Shown here piece by piece: positions 1 through 6,440 of a stretch of 7,155 nt of DNA. How positions within the stretch are numbered: position 1 is the first letter of the stretch; each line of letters starts with the position of its first letter. A program made the position numbers and the translations under genes. The notes under the pieces were generated by a model. It saw only the letters and a program-made list of their open reading frames with translations. It made no database searches and was not told where the DNA came from. The stretch comes from JAQGMJ01 sp036271855 (GTDB taxonomy: Bacteria; Pseudomonadota; Gammaproteobacteria; Burkholderiales; JAEUOS01): the NCBI GenBank assembly GCA_036271855.1, contig DATAZV010000102.1, positions 1 to 7,155 on the forward strand, in the 5' to 3' direction.

Positions 1-415
1 CTGGCTGCTCACGTTCTCGGTCTTCTTGTTCCTCTCGCTGGCTTTTCTGAAACGCTATGCCGAACTGGAAATCCAGTTGCTGCATGGCAATCAAAAAGCG
101 CATGGGCGCGGCTATTACACCTCCGATGCTACCCTGGTGCAGACCCTCGGGGTGACCTCAGGCTACGCCGCGGTTCTGGTTCTCGCGCTCTATCTGAACA
201 CCGACACCGTGGTGAAGCTCTACCGCACGCCGGAACTGGTGTGGGGCGAATTGCCGGTGATGCTGTTCTGGATCAGCTGGATGTGGATGCGCGCCCATCG
301 CGGGGAAATGCATGACGACCCGCTGATTTTCGCCCTCAAGGACAAAGCCAGCCTGGCGGCCGGCCTGGCCTTTGCCGCGGTATTCGGCCTCAGTACCGTG
401 GGCTGGCCGTGGTAG
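1..415 (+). CDS. UbiA-family membrane prenyltransferase, C-terminal part (truncated by window edge)
   Basis: The reading frame is open from base 2, so the gene starts before the window; 137 C-terminal residues are visible. The visible part has about four hydrophobic membrane segments: the first 16 residues, a YAAVLVLALYL segment, an LPVMLFWISWMW segment and a final segment before the stop. Between the last two lies the polar motif AHRGEMHDDPLIFALKD, an Asp-rich cytoplasmic loop of the kind seen in UbiA enzymes that act on polyprenyl phosphate, such as decaprenyl-phosphate phosphoribosyltransferase (Rv3806c type). The first NDxxD motif would lie upstream and cannot be checked. Such proteins transfer a group between a soluble donor and a prenyl lipid at the inner membrane. 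The stop overlaps the start of the DprE1-like gene by 7 bases, so the two are probably translated together and serve one pathway. The substrate is inferred from that neighbour. A fused N-terminal HAD-like domain, known in some relatives, is possible but unseen. Confidence 0.8.
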   Translation, partial: WLLTFSVFLFLSLAFLKRYAELEIQLLHGNQKAHGRGYYTSDATLVQTLGVTSGYAAVLVLALYLNTDTVVKLYRTPELVWGELPVMLFWISWMWMRAHRGEMHDDPLIFALKDKASLAAGLAFAAVFGLSTVGWPW

Positions 416-1707
416 CGGTTTCCTCCTGGGGCAGGCTGGGAAACTGGGAGCATGAAATCAGGGTGCTCTCGGACCGGCGGCAGGTAGCTACCCAACTGGC
501 GGCCGGCGGGCCGGGCATCGCCTATGGCATGGGACGCAGCTACGGCGACGCCTGCCTCAATCCCGGCGGGCTTTTGTGGCAGACCACCGGCCTGGACCGC
601 TATATCAGCCTGGACCAGGAAAGCGGGCGCCTGGAATGCGAAGCCGGCGTACTGTTGCGCGATATTCAGAAAATGGCCATTCCGCGCGGCTGGATCCTGT
701 CTGTCACCCCCGGCACCCAACTGGTGACCGTAGGCGGGGCCATCGCCAATGACATTCATGGCAAAAACCATCACGTCCTGGGCTCGTTTTCCGATCACGT
801 GCACCGGATCGCCATGGTGCGCACCGACGGCACCGCCATTACCTGTGGCCCCGATCTGCTGCCCGAATGGTTTGCCGCCACCGCGGGCGGCCTGGGCCTG
901 ACCGGGGTCATCACCCACGCGGCGATCCAGTTGCGCCCGGTGGCCGGCCCCTGGCTGGATACCGAAACCATCGTCTACGACAACCTGGACGAGTTCTTTC
1001 ACCTGGCCGATGCCTCGGAGGCGGACTGGGAGCACACCGTCTCCTGGATCGACTGCCTCTCCGGCGCGCGCGGCCGCGGGCTTTTCATGCGCGCCAATGC
1101 CGTCAACGCGGACCTGCGCGCCGAACCCCGACAGCGGACGATCGCGGTTCCCTTCACGCCGCCGTTTTCCATGGTGAACTCGTGGTCGCTGCGGCCGTTC
1201 AATGCCGCCTACTTTCAGCTCAAGAAAGCAAAAGCGGCCAAGGGCATCGCCCACTACGAGTCATTCTTCTACCCCCTCGACAATCTGCTGGAGTGGAACC
1301 GTCTGTACGGCCCCAGGGGCTTCTTTCAATATCAAAGCGTGGTGCCGCGCGAAGCAGGAAAGGAAGCCACCCAAGCCATGCTCGGCGAGATCGCCAAATC
1401 CGGGCAGGGCTCGTTTCTGGCCGTACTGAAAACCTTCGGTGATCGCGTTTCGGCGGGGATGCTGAGCTTCCCGCGTCCCGGCGTCACCCTGGCGCTGGAT
1501 TTCCCCAACCACGGCGCCGAGACGGCAAAGCTGTTCGAGCGCCTGGACCATATCGTGGGGGAAGCCGGCGGGCGCATTTATCCGGCGAAAGACGCGCGCA
1601 TGCCCAAGGCGCTGTTTGAAGCGGGTTACCCGCGCCTGGCGGAATTCCTGCGCTACCGCGACCCCGGCATCAGTTCGGCCATGTCCAGGCGCCTGATCGG
1701 CAGTTGA
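409..1707 (+). CDS. FAD-binding oxidase, decaprenylphosphoryl-beta-D-ribose 2'-oxidase (DprE1)-like
   Basis: 432 residues, about the length of DprE1 (around 460). DprE1 oxidises the 2'-hydroxyl of polyprenyl-phosphoryl ribose using FAD; DprE2 then reduces the keto form to the arabinose epimer. The N-terminal half is a VAO/PCMH-type FAD domain: YGMGRSYGDACLNPGG (39-54) binds the pyrophosphate, and GGAIANDIHGKNHH (109-122) carries H117 and K119, matching DprE1 H132 and K134. The C-terminal half is the substrate domain; YPAKDAR (391-397) holds K394, matching the active-site lysine K418. At the position of mycobacterial C387, the covalent benzothiazinone target, there is A362 (segment TLALDFP). 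Correspondences are aligned from memory. The GTG start at 409 overlaps the upstream stop; no strong ribosome binding site or better upstream start is seen, so coupling is likely. No signal peptide. No DprE2-like reductase lies downstream. A related FAD sugar oxidase with another substrate remains possible. Confidence 0.85.
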   Translation: MVAVSSWGRLGNWEHEIRVLSDRRQVATQLAAGGPGIAYGMGRSYGDACLNPGGLLWQTTGLDRYISLDQESGRLECEAGVLLRDIQKMAIPRGWILSVTPGTQLVTVGGAIANDIHGKNHHVLGSFSDHVHRIAMVRTDGTAITCGPDLLPEWFAATAGGLGLTGVITHAAIQLRPVAGPWLDTETIVYDNLDEFFHLADASEADWEHTVSWIDCLSGARGRGLFMRANAVNADLRAEPRQRTIAVPFTPPFSMVNSWSLRPFNAAYFQLKKAKAAKGIAHYESFFYPLDNLLEWNRLYGPRGFFQYQSVVPREAGKEATQAMLGEIAKSGQGSFLAVLKTFGDRVSAGMLSFPRPGVTLALDFPNHGAETAKLFERLDHIVGEAGGRIYPAKDARMPKALFEAGYPRLAEFLRYRDPGISSAMSRRLIGS

Positions 1708-1717
1708 TCGCCCGCCG

Positions 1718-2509
1718 CTAGGCCTGCGCCTCGTGCGTGTCGAGACTCGCCGGCCGCGCCTGGCGTGTGCCGCAAACCGGGCAGGCCGGATCGCGCGCCA
1801 GCCGGATGCTGCGCCACTCCATGGATAGCGCATCCAGCAGCAGCAGGCGCCCGGAAAGGCTTTCGCCGATGCCGATCAGCAGTTTCAGGGTCTCGGCCGC
1901 CTGCACCGTGCCGATAATGCCGGTGAGGGGCGCGAACACGCCGGTAACGGCGCAGCGCAGCTCCTCCAGGTCCTGGCCTTCGGGAAACAGGCAGTGGTAA
2001 CAGGGCGCCTCAGGGTCGCGCAGATCGAACACACTCACCTGGCCGTCAAAGCGGATCGCCGCGCCGGAAACCAGCGGCTTGGCGAACTTGACGCAGGCAC
2101 GATTCACCGCATGGCGGGTGGCAAAATTGTCGCAGCAGTCCAGCACCACGTCGGCGCTGGCCACCAGGTCTTCCAGTAATTGCCCCTCGGCCCGCGCCTG
2201 CAGGGCGACGACCTCGATTTCCGGGTTGTACTGCGCGATGGTGTGCTTGGCCGACAGCACCTTCGGCTGTCCTACACTGGCGCTCTGGTGCAGCACCTGA
2301 CGTTGCAGATTGGTCAGGTCCACTGTGTCGCTGTCGGCGATGGTGATTTTGCCGACGCCGGCAGTGGCCAGGTATAGCGCGGCCGGCGAACCCAGGCCGC
2401 CGGCACCGATCACCAGCGCGTGCGCGCCCTGCAATGCCTCCTGCCCCTCGATACCCACTTCGGGCAGGAGGATATGGCGGCTATAGCGCAATAGCTGGTC
2501 GTCAGTCAT
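1718..2509 (-). CDS. moeB: MoeB/ThiF/HesA-family E1-like adenylyltransferase
   Basis: 263 residues starting MTDDQLLRYSRHILLPEVG, the usual opening of the family. These enzymes use ATP to adenylate the C-terminal Gly-Gly of a ubiquitin-like sulfur carrier (MoaD for molybdopterin synthase, ThiS for thiamine) in the cytoplasm. Visible elements are the nucleotide-binding GAGGLG (35-40), NLQRQ (67-71), the catalytic-region DCCDN (124-128, with D127 likely matching the essential Asp of MoeB), a conserved Cys at 186 in RCAVTGVFAP, and a structural zinc site formed by CYHC (170-173) and CPVC (243-246). No C-terminal rhodanese domain is present, unlike MOCS3-type proteins. An in-frame ATG 60 bases upstream was not chosen because its extension (MLRNRDQ...) is not family-like and would run into the inverted repeat. 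It lies downstream of ctpA, as in related genomes, but a terminator-like repeat separates them. MoeB and ThiF roles cannot be told apart from sequence alone; no carrier gene is in the window. Confidence 0.9.
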   Translation of the reverse strand: MTDDQLLRYSRHILLPEVGIEGQEALQGAHALVIGAGGLGSPAALYLATAGVGKITIADSDTVDLTNLQRQVLHQSASVGQPKVLSAKHTIAQYNPEIEVVALQARAEGQLLEDLVASADVVLDCCDNFATRHAVNRACVKFAKPLVSGAAIRFDGQVSVFDLRDPEAPCYHCLFPEGQDLEELRCAVTGVFAPLTGIIGTVQAAETLKLLIGIGESLSGRLLLLDALSMEWRSIRLARDPACPVCGTRQARPASLDTHEAQA

Positions 2510-2535
2510 GGGCTTGGGGCTGGCTTGAATCAAGC

Positions 2536-2600
2536 AAAAAATTGGGGCCTGATCACGATTTCGCAACAATAGTCGAAATTATGATCAGGCCCCAATTTTT
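2536..2600 (-). terminator. Large inverted repeat between ctpA and moeB, terminator-like in both directions
   Basis: Bases 2537-2555 and 2582-2600 are perfect 19-bp reverse complements (AAAAATTGGGGCCTGATCA and its complement). The stem continues after a mismatch and a G-T pair with six more pairs (2558-2563 with 2574-2579), leaving a 10-base loop. Read on the minus strand, the stem sits just past the ctpA stop and ends in a run of six T, the form of an intrinsic terminator for ctpA. Read on the plus strand it ends in five T, so it could also stop antisense readthrough coming from the DprE1-like gene. The arm motif with GGGG/CCCC flanked by AATT resembles palindromic repeats scattered in many proteobacterial genomes (recalled, not checked), so it may be a dispersed repeat co-opted as a terminator. 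Confidence 0.65.
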
Positions 2601-2634
2601 CGGCGGCGACCCGGAGCCACCGCCGGGTAAGGCT

Positions 2635-4077
2635 TTACTTCTTGGCGTCGGCGGTCTTCGGCGCCGCCGGTTCGGTGGTGTGCTCGCCCTTGACCGGCTG
2701 GCCCTTGAGCAGGTTCAGCGCCTGGGTGAACTGGAAGTCGTCCTTGGAGCCGAATTCGATGCGCACCGGCGGCTTGTCGTCCTTCTTTTCGTCTTTCGGC
2801 TCGGCCTTGGCGTCGGGCTTCTCCGGCACCACCACCGGGGTCTTCTCGGCGTTCGGGTCCTTGTCGTTGATCAGGTGGCCGGCGAGGTCGGCTTCGCGCA
2901 TGCGCGCGGCGTGGCGCTCGCCGTTTTCGGTCTCGTTTACCACCCAGTCGGGGATGATGCCCTTGGCCTGGATCGAGCGGCCCGAAGGCGTGTAGTAACG
3001 TGCCGTGGTCAGCTTCATGCCGGCGCCGTTGGACAGGTTCACCTTGGTCTGCACCGAGCCCTTGCCGAAAGTGGTCTGGCCCATGATGATGCCGCGGTGC
3101 GTGTCCTGCATCGCGCCGGCGACGATTTCCGAAGCCGAAGCCGAGCCGTCGTTGACCAGTACCACCATCGGAATGGTGCGGGCGGCGGCCGGCACGTTTT
3201 TCAGGATGTCGTCGCGGCGCATGGTGTATTCCTCGGGCGTCGCCAGGTACTCGTGCTTGGTGTCGGGCAGGCGGCCGTTGGAGGAAACCACCAGCGAATT
3301 GGCCGGCAGGAAGGCGGCCGAGACGCCGATGGCCGCGTGCAGCAGGCCGCCCGGGTTGTTGCGCAGGTCGAGCACGATGCCGTTCAGCTTGCCGCCGTTT
3401 TCCTTGAACATCTTTTCCAGCGCCTTGGCGGTGTCTTCCGCGGTGCGTTCCTGGAATTGCGTGATGCGCAGCCAGGCGTAGCCGTTGTCGACCACCTTGG
3501 CCTTGACGCTTTGCACCTTGATCACTTCGCGCATCAGGGTGATTTCCAGCGGCTTGCCTTCGCCTTTGCGCGCGATCGACAGCTTGATCGGGGTCTTCGG
3601 CTTGCCGCGCATCTGCTTGACCGCGTCATTCAGCGAAATGCCCTTGGTCGACTTGTCGTCGATCTTGATGATCAGGTCGTTGGCCTTGATGCCGGCGCGC
3701 GCGGCGGGCGTATCCTCGATCGGCGACACTACCTTGACGTAGCCGTCCTCGGTGCCGACTTCGATCCCCAGGCCGCCGAACTCGCCGCGGATGCTGGTTT
3801 CGAACTCGCGGTTTTCTTCCGGATCGAGGTAGGCGGAGTGCGGGTCGAGGTCGGAAAGCATGCCGCGCACCGCGCCGGTGAGCAGCTTCTTGTCGTCGAC
3901 CACATCGACGTAATCTTCCTTGATCTTGCCGAACACTTCCGTGAGGGCGCGGATTTCCGGCAGCGGCAGCGGATAACGCGCCTCGCGCTGCGCCACCGCC
4001 GAGAAATTCAGGCTGAGCAGCAAACCTGCAACGACGCCCACACCCACCAAGCCGCTATTTTTCCATTTGCCGTTCAT
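2635..4077 (-). CDS. ctpA: S41-family C-terminal processing peptidase (periplasmic)
   Basis: 480 residues, normal for the CtpA group. The enzyme is a serine protease with a Ser-Lys dyad that trims or degrades periplasmic and envelope proteins from their C-terminus. The N-terminus is a signal peptide with a hydrophobic core (about 8-25) and a cleavage-like AVA at 27-29. A helical region (about 36-95, with the family motif DPHSAYLDPEE at 78-88) leads to a PDZ domain around 97-180, starting GEFGGLGIEV. The protease core contains VLDLRNNPGG (235-244). The catalytic serine is S314 in GSASASE; the lysine is K339 in TFGKGSVQ, 25 residues later as in Prc and CtpB, with Q343 completing the site. After about residue 405 comes a Lys/Glu/Pro/Asp-rich low-complexity tail, probably disordered. 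A GGAG lies 11 bases before the ATG. The upstream neighbour envC acts on cell-wall amidases, so a role in controlling murein hydrolases is plausible, but the substrate is unknown. Confidence 0.93.
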   Translation of the reverse strand: MNGKWKNSGLVGVGVVAGLLLSLNFSAVAQREARYPLPLPEIRALTEVFGKIKEDYVDVVDDKKLLTGAVRGMLSDLDPHSAYLDPEENREFETSIRGEFGGLGIEVGTEDGYVKVVSPIEDTPAARAGIKANDLIIKIDDKSTKGISLNDAVKQMRGKPKTPIKLSIARKGEGKPLEITLMREVIKVQSVKAKVVDNGYAWLRITQFQERTAEDTAKALEKMFKENGGKLNGIVLDLRNNPGGLLHAAIGVSAAFLPANSLVVSSNGRLPDTKHEYLATPEEYTMRRDDILKNVPAAARTIPMVVLVNDGSASASEIVAGAMQDTHRGIIMGQTTFGKGSVQTKVNLSNGAGMKLTTARYYTPSGRSIQAKGIIPDWVVNETENGERHAARMREADLAGHLINDKDPNAEKTPVVVPEKPDAKAEPKDEKKDDKPPVRIEFGSKDDFQFTQALNLLKGQPVKGEHTTEPAAPKTADAKK

Positions 4078-4153
4078 GCCGACTGATACTCCATCACGGG
4101 TTCAACAAAGTGGCCGGTCACCTGCGGCGGCCGGCCCGAAACTCACATCTCAA

Positions 4154-4181
4154 TATATAGGTTATACGGGCGCAACTTCAA
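4154..4181 (-). promoter_or_regulatory. Candidate sigma-70 promoter for ctpA
   Basis: On the minus strand a TTGAAG (4176-4181) is followed after 16 bases by TATATA (4154-4159), about 77 bases before the ctpA start codon. It lies in the 226-base gap between envC and ctpA, the longest non-coding stretch in the window and locally AT-rich against the GC-rich background. A second TATAAC lies inside the spacer and could serve as an alternative -10 box. The rest of the gap (about 4182-4303) shows no ORF and no clear envC terminator, so readthrough from envC is also possible. Confidence 0.4.
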
Positions 4182-4303
4182 TTTCATGCTCAAAAATGGG
4201 CGTTAAATCTGGTTAAAACCACCGCTGACCCGCGTGCCGCCGCCGCGTGTATTTTTTGCCGCACCGCGTTAAGTCCGCTGCGATGGGCCAATGCCGTAAA
4301 AAG

Positions 4304-5578
4304 CTAATGTTTTACCCAGGAAAGAGGGTCAAAAGGCTTGCCCTGGTAACGCAATTCAAAGTATAGACCCGTTTGCGGATTGCCGCCGCTGTTTCCCACC
4401 TTGGCCAGCACGTCGCCGCTGCCCACTTTCTCGCCCGCCTGCTTGAACAGGGTTTCATTGTTGCCATAGATGCTCAGGTACTCCCCGCCGTGGTCGACGA
4501 TCAGCAGGTTGCCGAAACCGCGCATCCAGTCCGAAAACACCACCTTGCCGGGCGCCACCGCCTTCACTTCCTCGCCCTGCGGCGCGCGGATGAACAGCCC
4601 CTTCCAAAGCATGCCGCCATCTTCCCGTGGAGTGCCGAACTTGTTCGCAAGTTCCCCGCGCGTGGGCAGGCGCAGCTTGCCGCGCAGGGCGGCGAACACG
4701 CCTGCCAGACCTGGCTCCGGCGTCGAATCGTTGTGAATGCCGGGGTTTTTCGGCGGGGGCGCTTTATCGGCGCCCTTGTTCGCTGCGCCCTTGTCGGTGC
4801 GTTCCTGCCCGCGGCGTTCCTGCTCCAGGCGCTCTTTTTCCTTCTGGCGCGACATCTGCGCCAGGCGCTCGATCAGCCGGGTCAGGCGCTTTTCGTTCTC
4901 TTCGAGCGTGCTGACCTCGCTGCGCTGCGCCTTGATCTTGGCGGCCAACTGGGCCAGCACCTGGCGTTTGGCTTCCGACTCGCGGCTCAAGCGTTCCCGC
5001 TCGGCGCGCTGCTGGTTTTCGTTTTCCGCCAGGGTCACGCTTTCGTCGCGCGCCGCGTTGGCCAGGCCGGTCAGCTGCTGCAGGCTACCGCGCAGGCCTT
5101 CGATCAATTTCGCCTGGGCGCGCGAGACATAGGCCGCGTATTGCAGCTCGCGCGCGGCGGCGGCCGGGTTTTCGCCGGAAAACATCAACTGGGCGTAGCC
5201 GCGCTCGCGCCGCACATACTGGTCGTGCAGTAGCTTGGACAGCCGGGCCGACTGGCTGGCGGCGCTTTCCTGCGCGGTTTTGGTCTGCCGCCCGAGTTCC
5301 TGCAAACGCGCCTGGGCGGCTACCCGCTGGTCGGTCAGGTCTTTCAACTCGCGATTGGCGTTGGAAATCGCCTCTTCCGAATTCTTCAGCCCGTCGGCGG
5401 CTTCCGCCCGGTTGCCTTCGGCGGCGTTGATCTCTTTTTTCAGCGCCTCGATGCGCGCGTGCAGCTCTTTCAACTCCTCGCCGTTTCCGGCCGGCGCGGC
5501 AAATGCCGGCAGCGCCAGGCACAACGCGGCCCAGGCGGCCAGATGGCCCACCAGGCGGGGCGCGGGCGCCCAAGTCAA
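4304..5578 (-). CDS. envC: Murein hydrolase activator EnvC (coiled coil plus degenerate LytM domain)
   Basis: 424 residues, close to E. coli EnvC (419). EnvC is a periplasmic protein that switches on cell-wall amidases at the division septum, usually under FtsEX control. Residues 1-27 form a signal peptide (core AAWAALCLALPAFA, cleavage likely after A27). Residues about 33-255 are a long Glu/Lys/Arg/Ala-rich coiled coil, followed by a Lys/Pro-rich linker (256-290). Residues about 303-423 form a LytM/M23-like domain that lacks the zinc ligands: the HxGxD segment reads WKGLF (325-329) and the HxH segment reads GLYFE (404-408), as in EnvC's LYFE. It is therefore an activator, not a peptidase. 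The start is TTG at 5578, which overlaps the gpmA stop as TTGA and implies translational coupling; an AGGGA lies about 11 bases upstream. A GTG at codon 10 is an alternative, but it drops the only N-terminal basic residue. No ftsEX is nearby. Confidence 0.9.
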   Translation of the reverse strand: MTWAPAPRLVGHLAAWAALCLALPAFAAPAGNGEELKELHARIEALKKEINAAEGNRAEAADGLKNSEEAISNANRELKDLTDQRVAAQARLQELGRQTKTAQESAASQSARLSKLLHDQYVRRERGYAQLMFSGENPAAAARELQYAAYVSRAQAKLIEGLRGSLQQLTGLANAARDESVTLAENENQQRAERERLSRESEAKRQVLAQLAAKIKAQRSEVSTLEENEKRLTRLIERLAQMSRQKEKERLEQERRGQERTDKGAANKGADKAPPPKNPGIHNDSTPEPGLAGVFAALRGKLRLPTRGELANKFGTPREDGGMLWKGLFIRAPQGEEVKAVAPGKVVFSDWMRGFGNLLIVDHGGEYLSIYGNNETLFKQAGEKVGSGDVLAKVGNSGGNPQTGLYFELRYQGKPFDPLSWVKH

Positions 5579-6324
5579 GTCTTGGCTTTTCCCTGCGCCG
5601 CCACGGCGGCTTCGGCAGCAGCGATTTCCGCCGGGTCGGCCAGGTAATAGCTGCGGATCGGCTTCAAGTCGTCATCCAGCTCGTAGACCAATGGCTGGCC
5701 CGTTGGGATGTTCTTCTTGACGATGGCCTCGTCGCTCATGCCGTCCAGGTATTTCACCAGCGCCCGCAGCGAGTTGCCGTGCGCGGCGATCAGCACGCGG
5801 TTGCCGGCGCGGATCGCCGGGGCGATGAAATCGTTCCAGAACGGCAGCACGCGCGCCACCGTGTCCTGCAGGCATTCGGTGGCCGGCAGTTCGGCCGGGG
5901 TGAGCGAAGCGTAGCGCGGGTCGAAGCGCGGGTGGCGCGGGTCGTCCAGGGGGATCGGGTCCGGGGCGATCGCATAGGCGCGGCGCCAGATCAGCACCTG
6001 TTCCTCGCCGAATTTGGCCGCGGTCTCGGCCTTGTTCAGCCCTTGCAGGGCGCCATAGCTGCGCTCGTTCAGGCGCCAGTGCTTGGAAGTGGGCAGCCAG
6101 AGCGCATCCATCTCTTCCAGGGCGATGTTCAGGGTCTTCACCGCCCTTTTCAGCACCGAGGTATACGCGATGTCGAAGGCGTAGCCCTTTTCCTGCAGCA
6201 GGCGGCCGGCCTTTTTTGCCTCTTCCACGCCTTTTGGCGTCAGATCGACGTCGGTCCACCCAGTAAAGCGGTTTTCCAGGTTCCAGGTGGATTCACCGTG
6301 GCGCATCATCACGAGCTTGTACAT
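5575..6324 (-). CDS. gpmA: 2,3-bisphosphoglycerate-dependent phosphoglycerate mutase
   Basis: 249 residues, the standard length for dPGM. It interconverts 3- and 2-phosphoglycerate in glycolysis and gluconeogenesis in the cytoplasm through a phosphohistidine. The start MYKLVMMRHGESTWN holds the RHG motif with R8 and the phosphorylated H9. Other active-site residues visible are R60 (SVLKRAV), E87 (LNERSYGALQG, 85-95) and H182 (AHGNSLRALV, 181-190). The segment PDPIPLDDPRHPRFDPRY (121-138) is the lid-region sequence typical of proteobacterial GpmA. No Shine-Dalgarno sequence is obvious before the ATG, but the start matches the family. It is the first gene of the leftward unit, and its TGA overlaps the TTG start of envC. 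Pairing of a glycolytic enzyme with a division protein is probably positional. Its promoter lies in the intergenic region shared with the ArsR-family gene, so the regulator might influence it. Confidence 0.96.
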   Translation of the reverse strand: MYKLVMMRHGESTWNLENRFTGWTDVDLTPKGVEEAKKAGRLLQEKGYAFDIAYTSVLKRAVKTLNIALEEMDALWLPTSKHWRLNERSYGALQGLNKAETAAKFGEEQVLIWRRAYAIAPDPIPLDDPRHPRFDPRYASLTPAELPATECLQDTVARVLPFWNDFIAPAIRAGNRVLIAAHGNSLRALVKYLDGMSDEAIVKKNIPTGQPLVYELDDDLKPIRSYYLADPAEIAAAEAAVAAQGKAKT

Positions 6325-6362
6325 GGCGGCGGGCCGGGCGAGCCGGCATCGATAAAAAAGCG

Positions 6363-6385
6363 GTCGGAAATATGTTACGTCCGAC
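6363..6385. promoter_or_regulatory. Candidate operator: inverted repeat GTCGGA-N11-TCCGAC
   Basis: Perfect 6-bp arms (6363-6368 and 6380-6385) are separated by 11 bases, giving a half-site spacing of 17 bases, compatible with a dimeric winged-helix repressor. The repeat lies between divergent gpmA and the ArsR-family gene, directly upstream of the plus-strand TATAAT and over the place where its -35 box would be. Binding here would block transcription of the regulator and could also obstruct the gpmA transcript. That the downstream regulator binds it is inference from position. Confidence 0.4.
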
Positions 6386-6392
6386 TCTATTT

Positions 6393-6398
6393 TATAAT
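6393..6398 (+). promoter_or_regulatory. Perfect TATAAT -10 element for the ArsR-rhodanese unit
   Basis: TATAAT occurs in an AT-rich island of otherwise GC-rich DNA, 43 bases before the chosen ATG of the ArsR-family gene. No good -35 hexamer is found 16-18 bases upstream. On the opposite strand the same island reads TATAAA (6391-6396), 17 bases after a weak TTCGCT, so the gpmA promoter may overlap it. The gpmA part is weak. Confidence 0.5.
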
Positions 6399-6440
6399 CT
6401 TATGGTTTCCCGCAGCGAACCGCTCCAGGGCTCAATCCCG

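Noticed and set aside
220..1254. 344-codon minus-strand ORF opposite the DprE1-like gene
   Set aside because: It is antisense to a gene with clear FAD and active-site motifs, spans two genes on the other strand and shows no recognisable domain.
1687..1731. AGGCGC/GCGCCT pairing across the convergent stop codons as a terminator
   Set aside because: Six pairs around a 33-base loop and no T-run on either strand.
2523..2535. Small palindrome GCTTGA-A-TCAAGC before moeB as an operator
   Set aside because: Six-base arms around one base are suggestive, but there is no clear promoter beside it and no matching copy elsewhere in the window.
2510..2569. Longer MoeB start adding 20 residues
   Set aside because: The extension would be encoded through the inverted repeat and does not resemble the family, which begins at the MTDDQLLRYSRH segment.
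2601..2625. CGGCGG/CCGCCG hairpin just after ctpA
   Set aside because: Short arms with a 13-base loop and no T-run; likely chance in GC-rich sequence.
2434..4086. 550-codon plus-strand ORF opposite ctpA
   Set aside because: It lies antisense to ctpA, which has a full set of family motifs. The ORF is rich in Arg/Gly/Val/Leu/Asp without any domain, as expected from a GC-rich shadow frame.
4304..4680. Active M23 zinc peptidase
   Set aside because: The metal-binding histidines and aspartate are replaced, as in EnvC, so a catalytic role is not supported.
6372..6440. Upstream ATG of the ArsR-family gene adding 23 residues
   Set aside because: This start lies before the TATAAT element and inside the inverted repeat, and the extension is not part of the ArsR fold.
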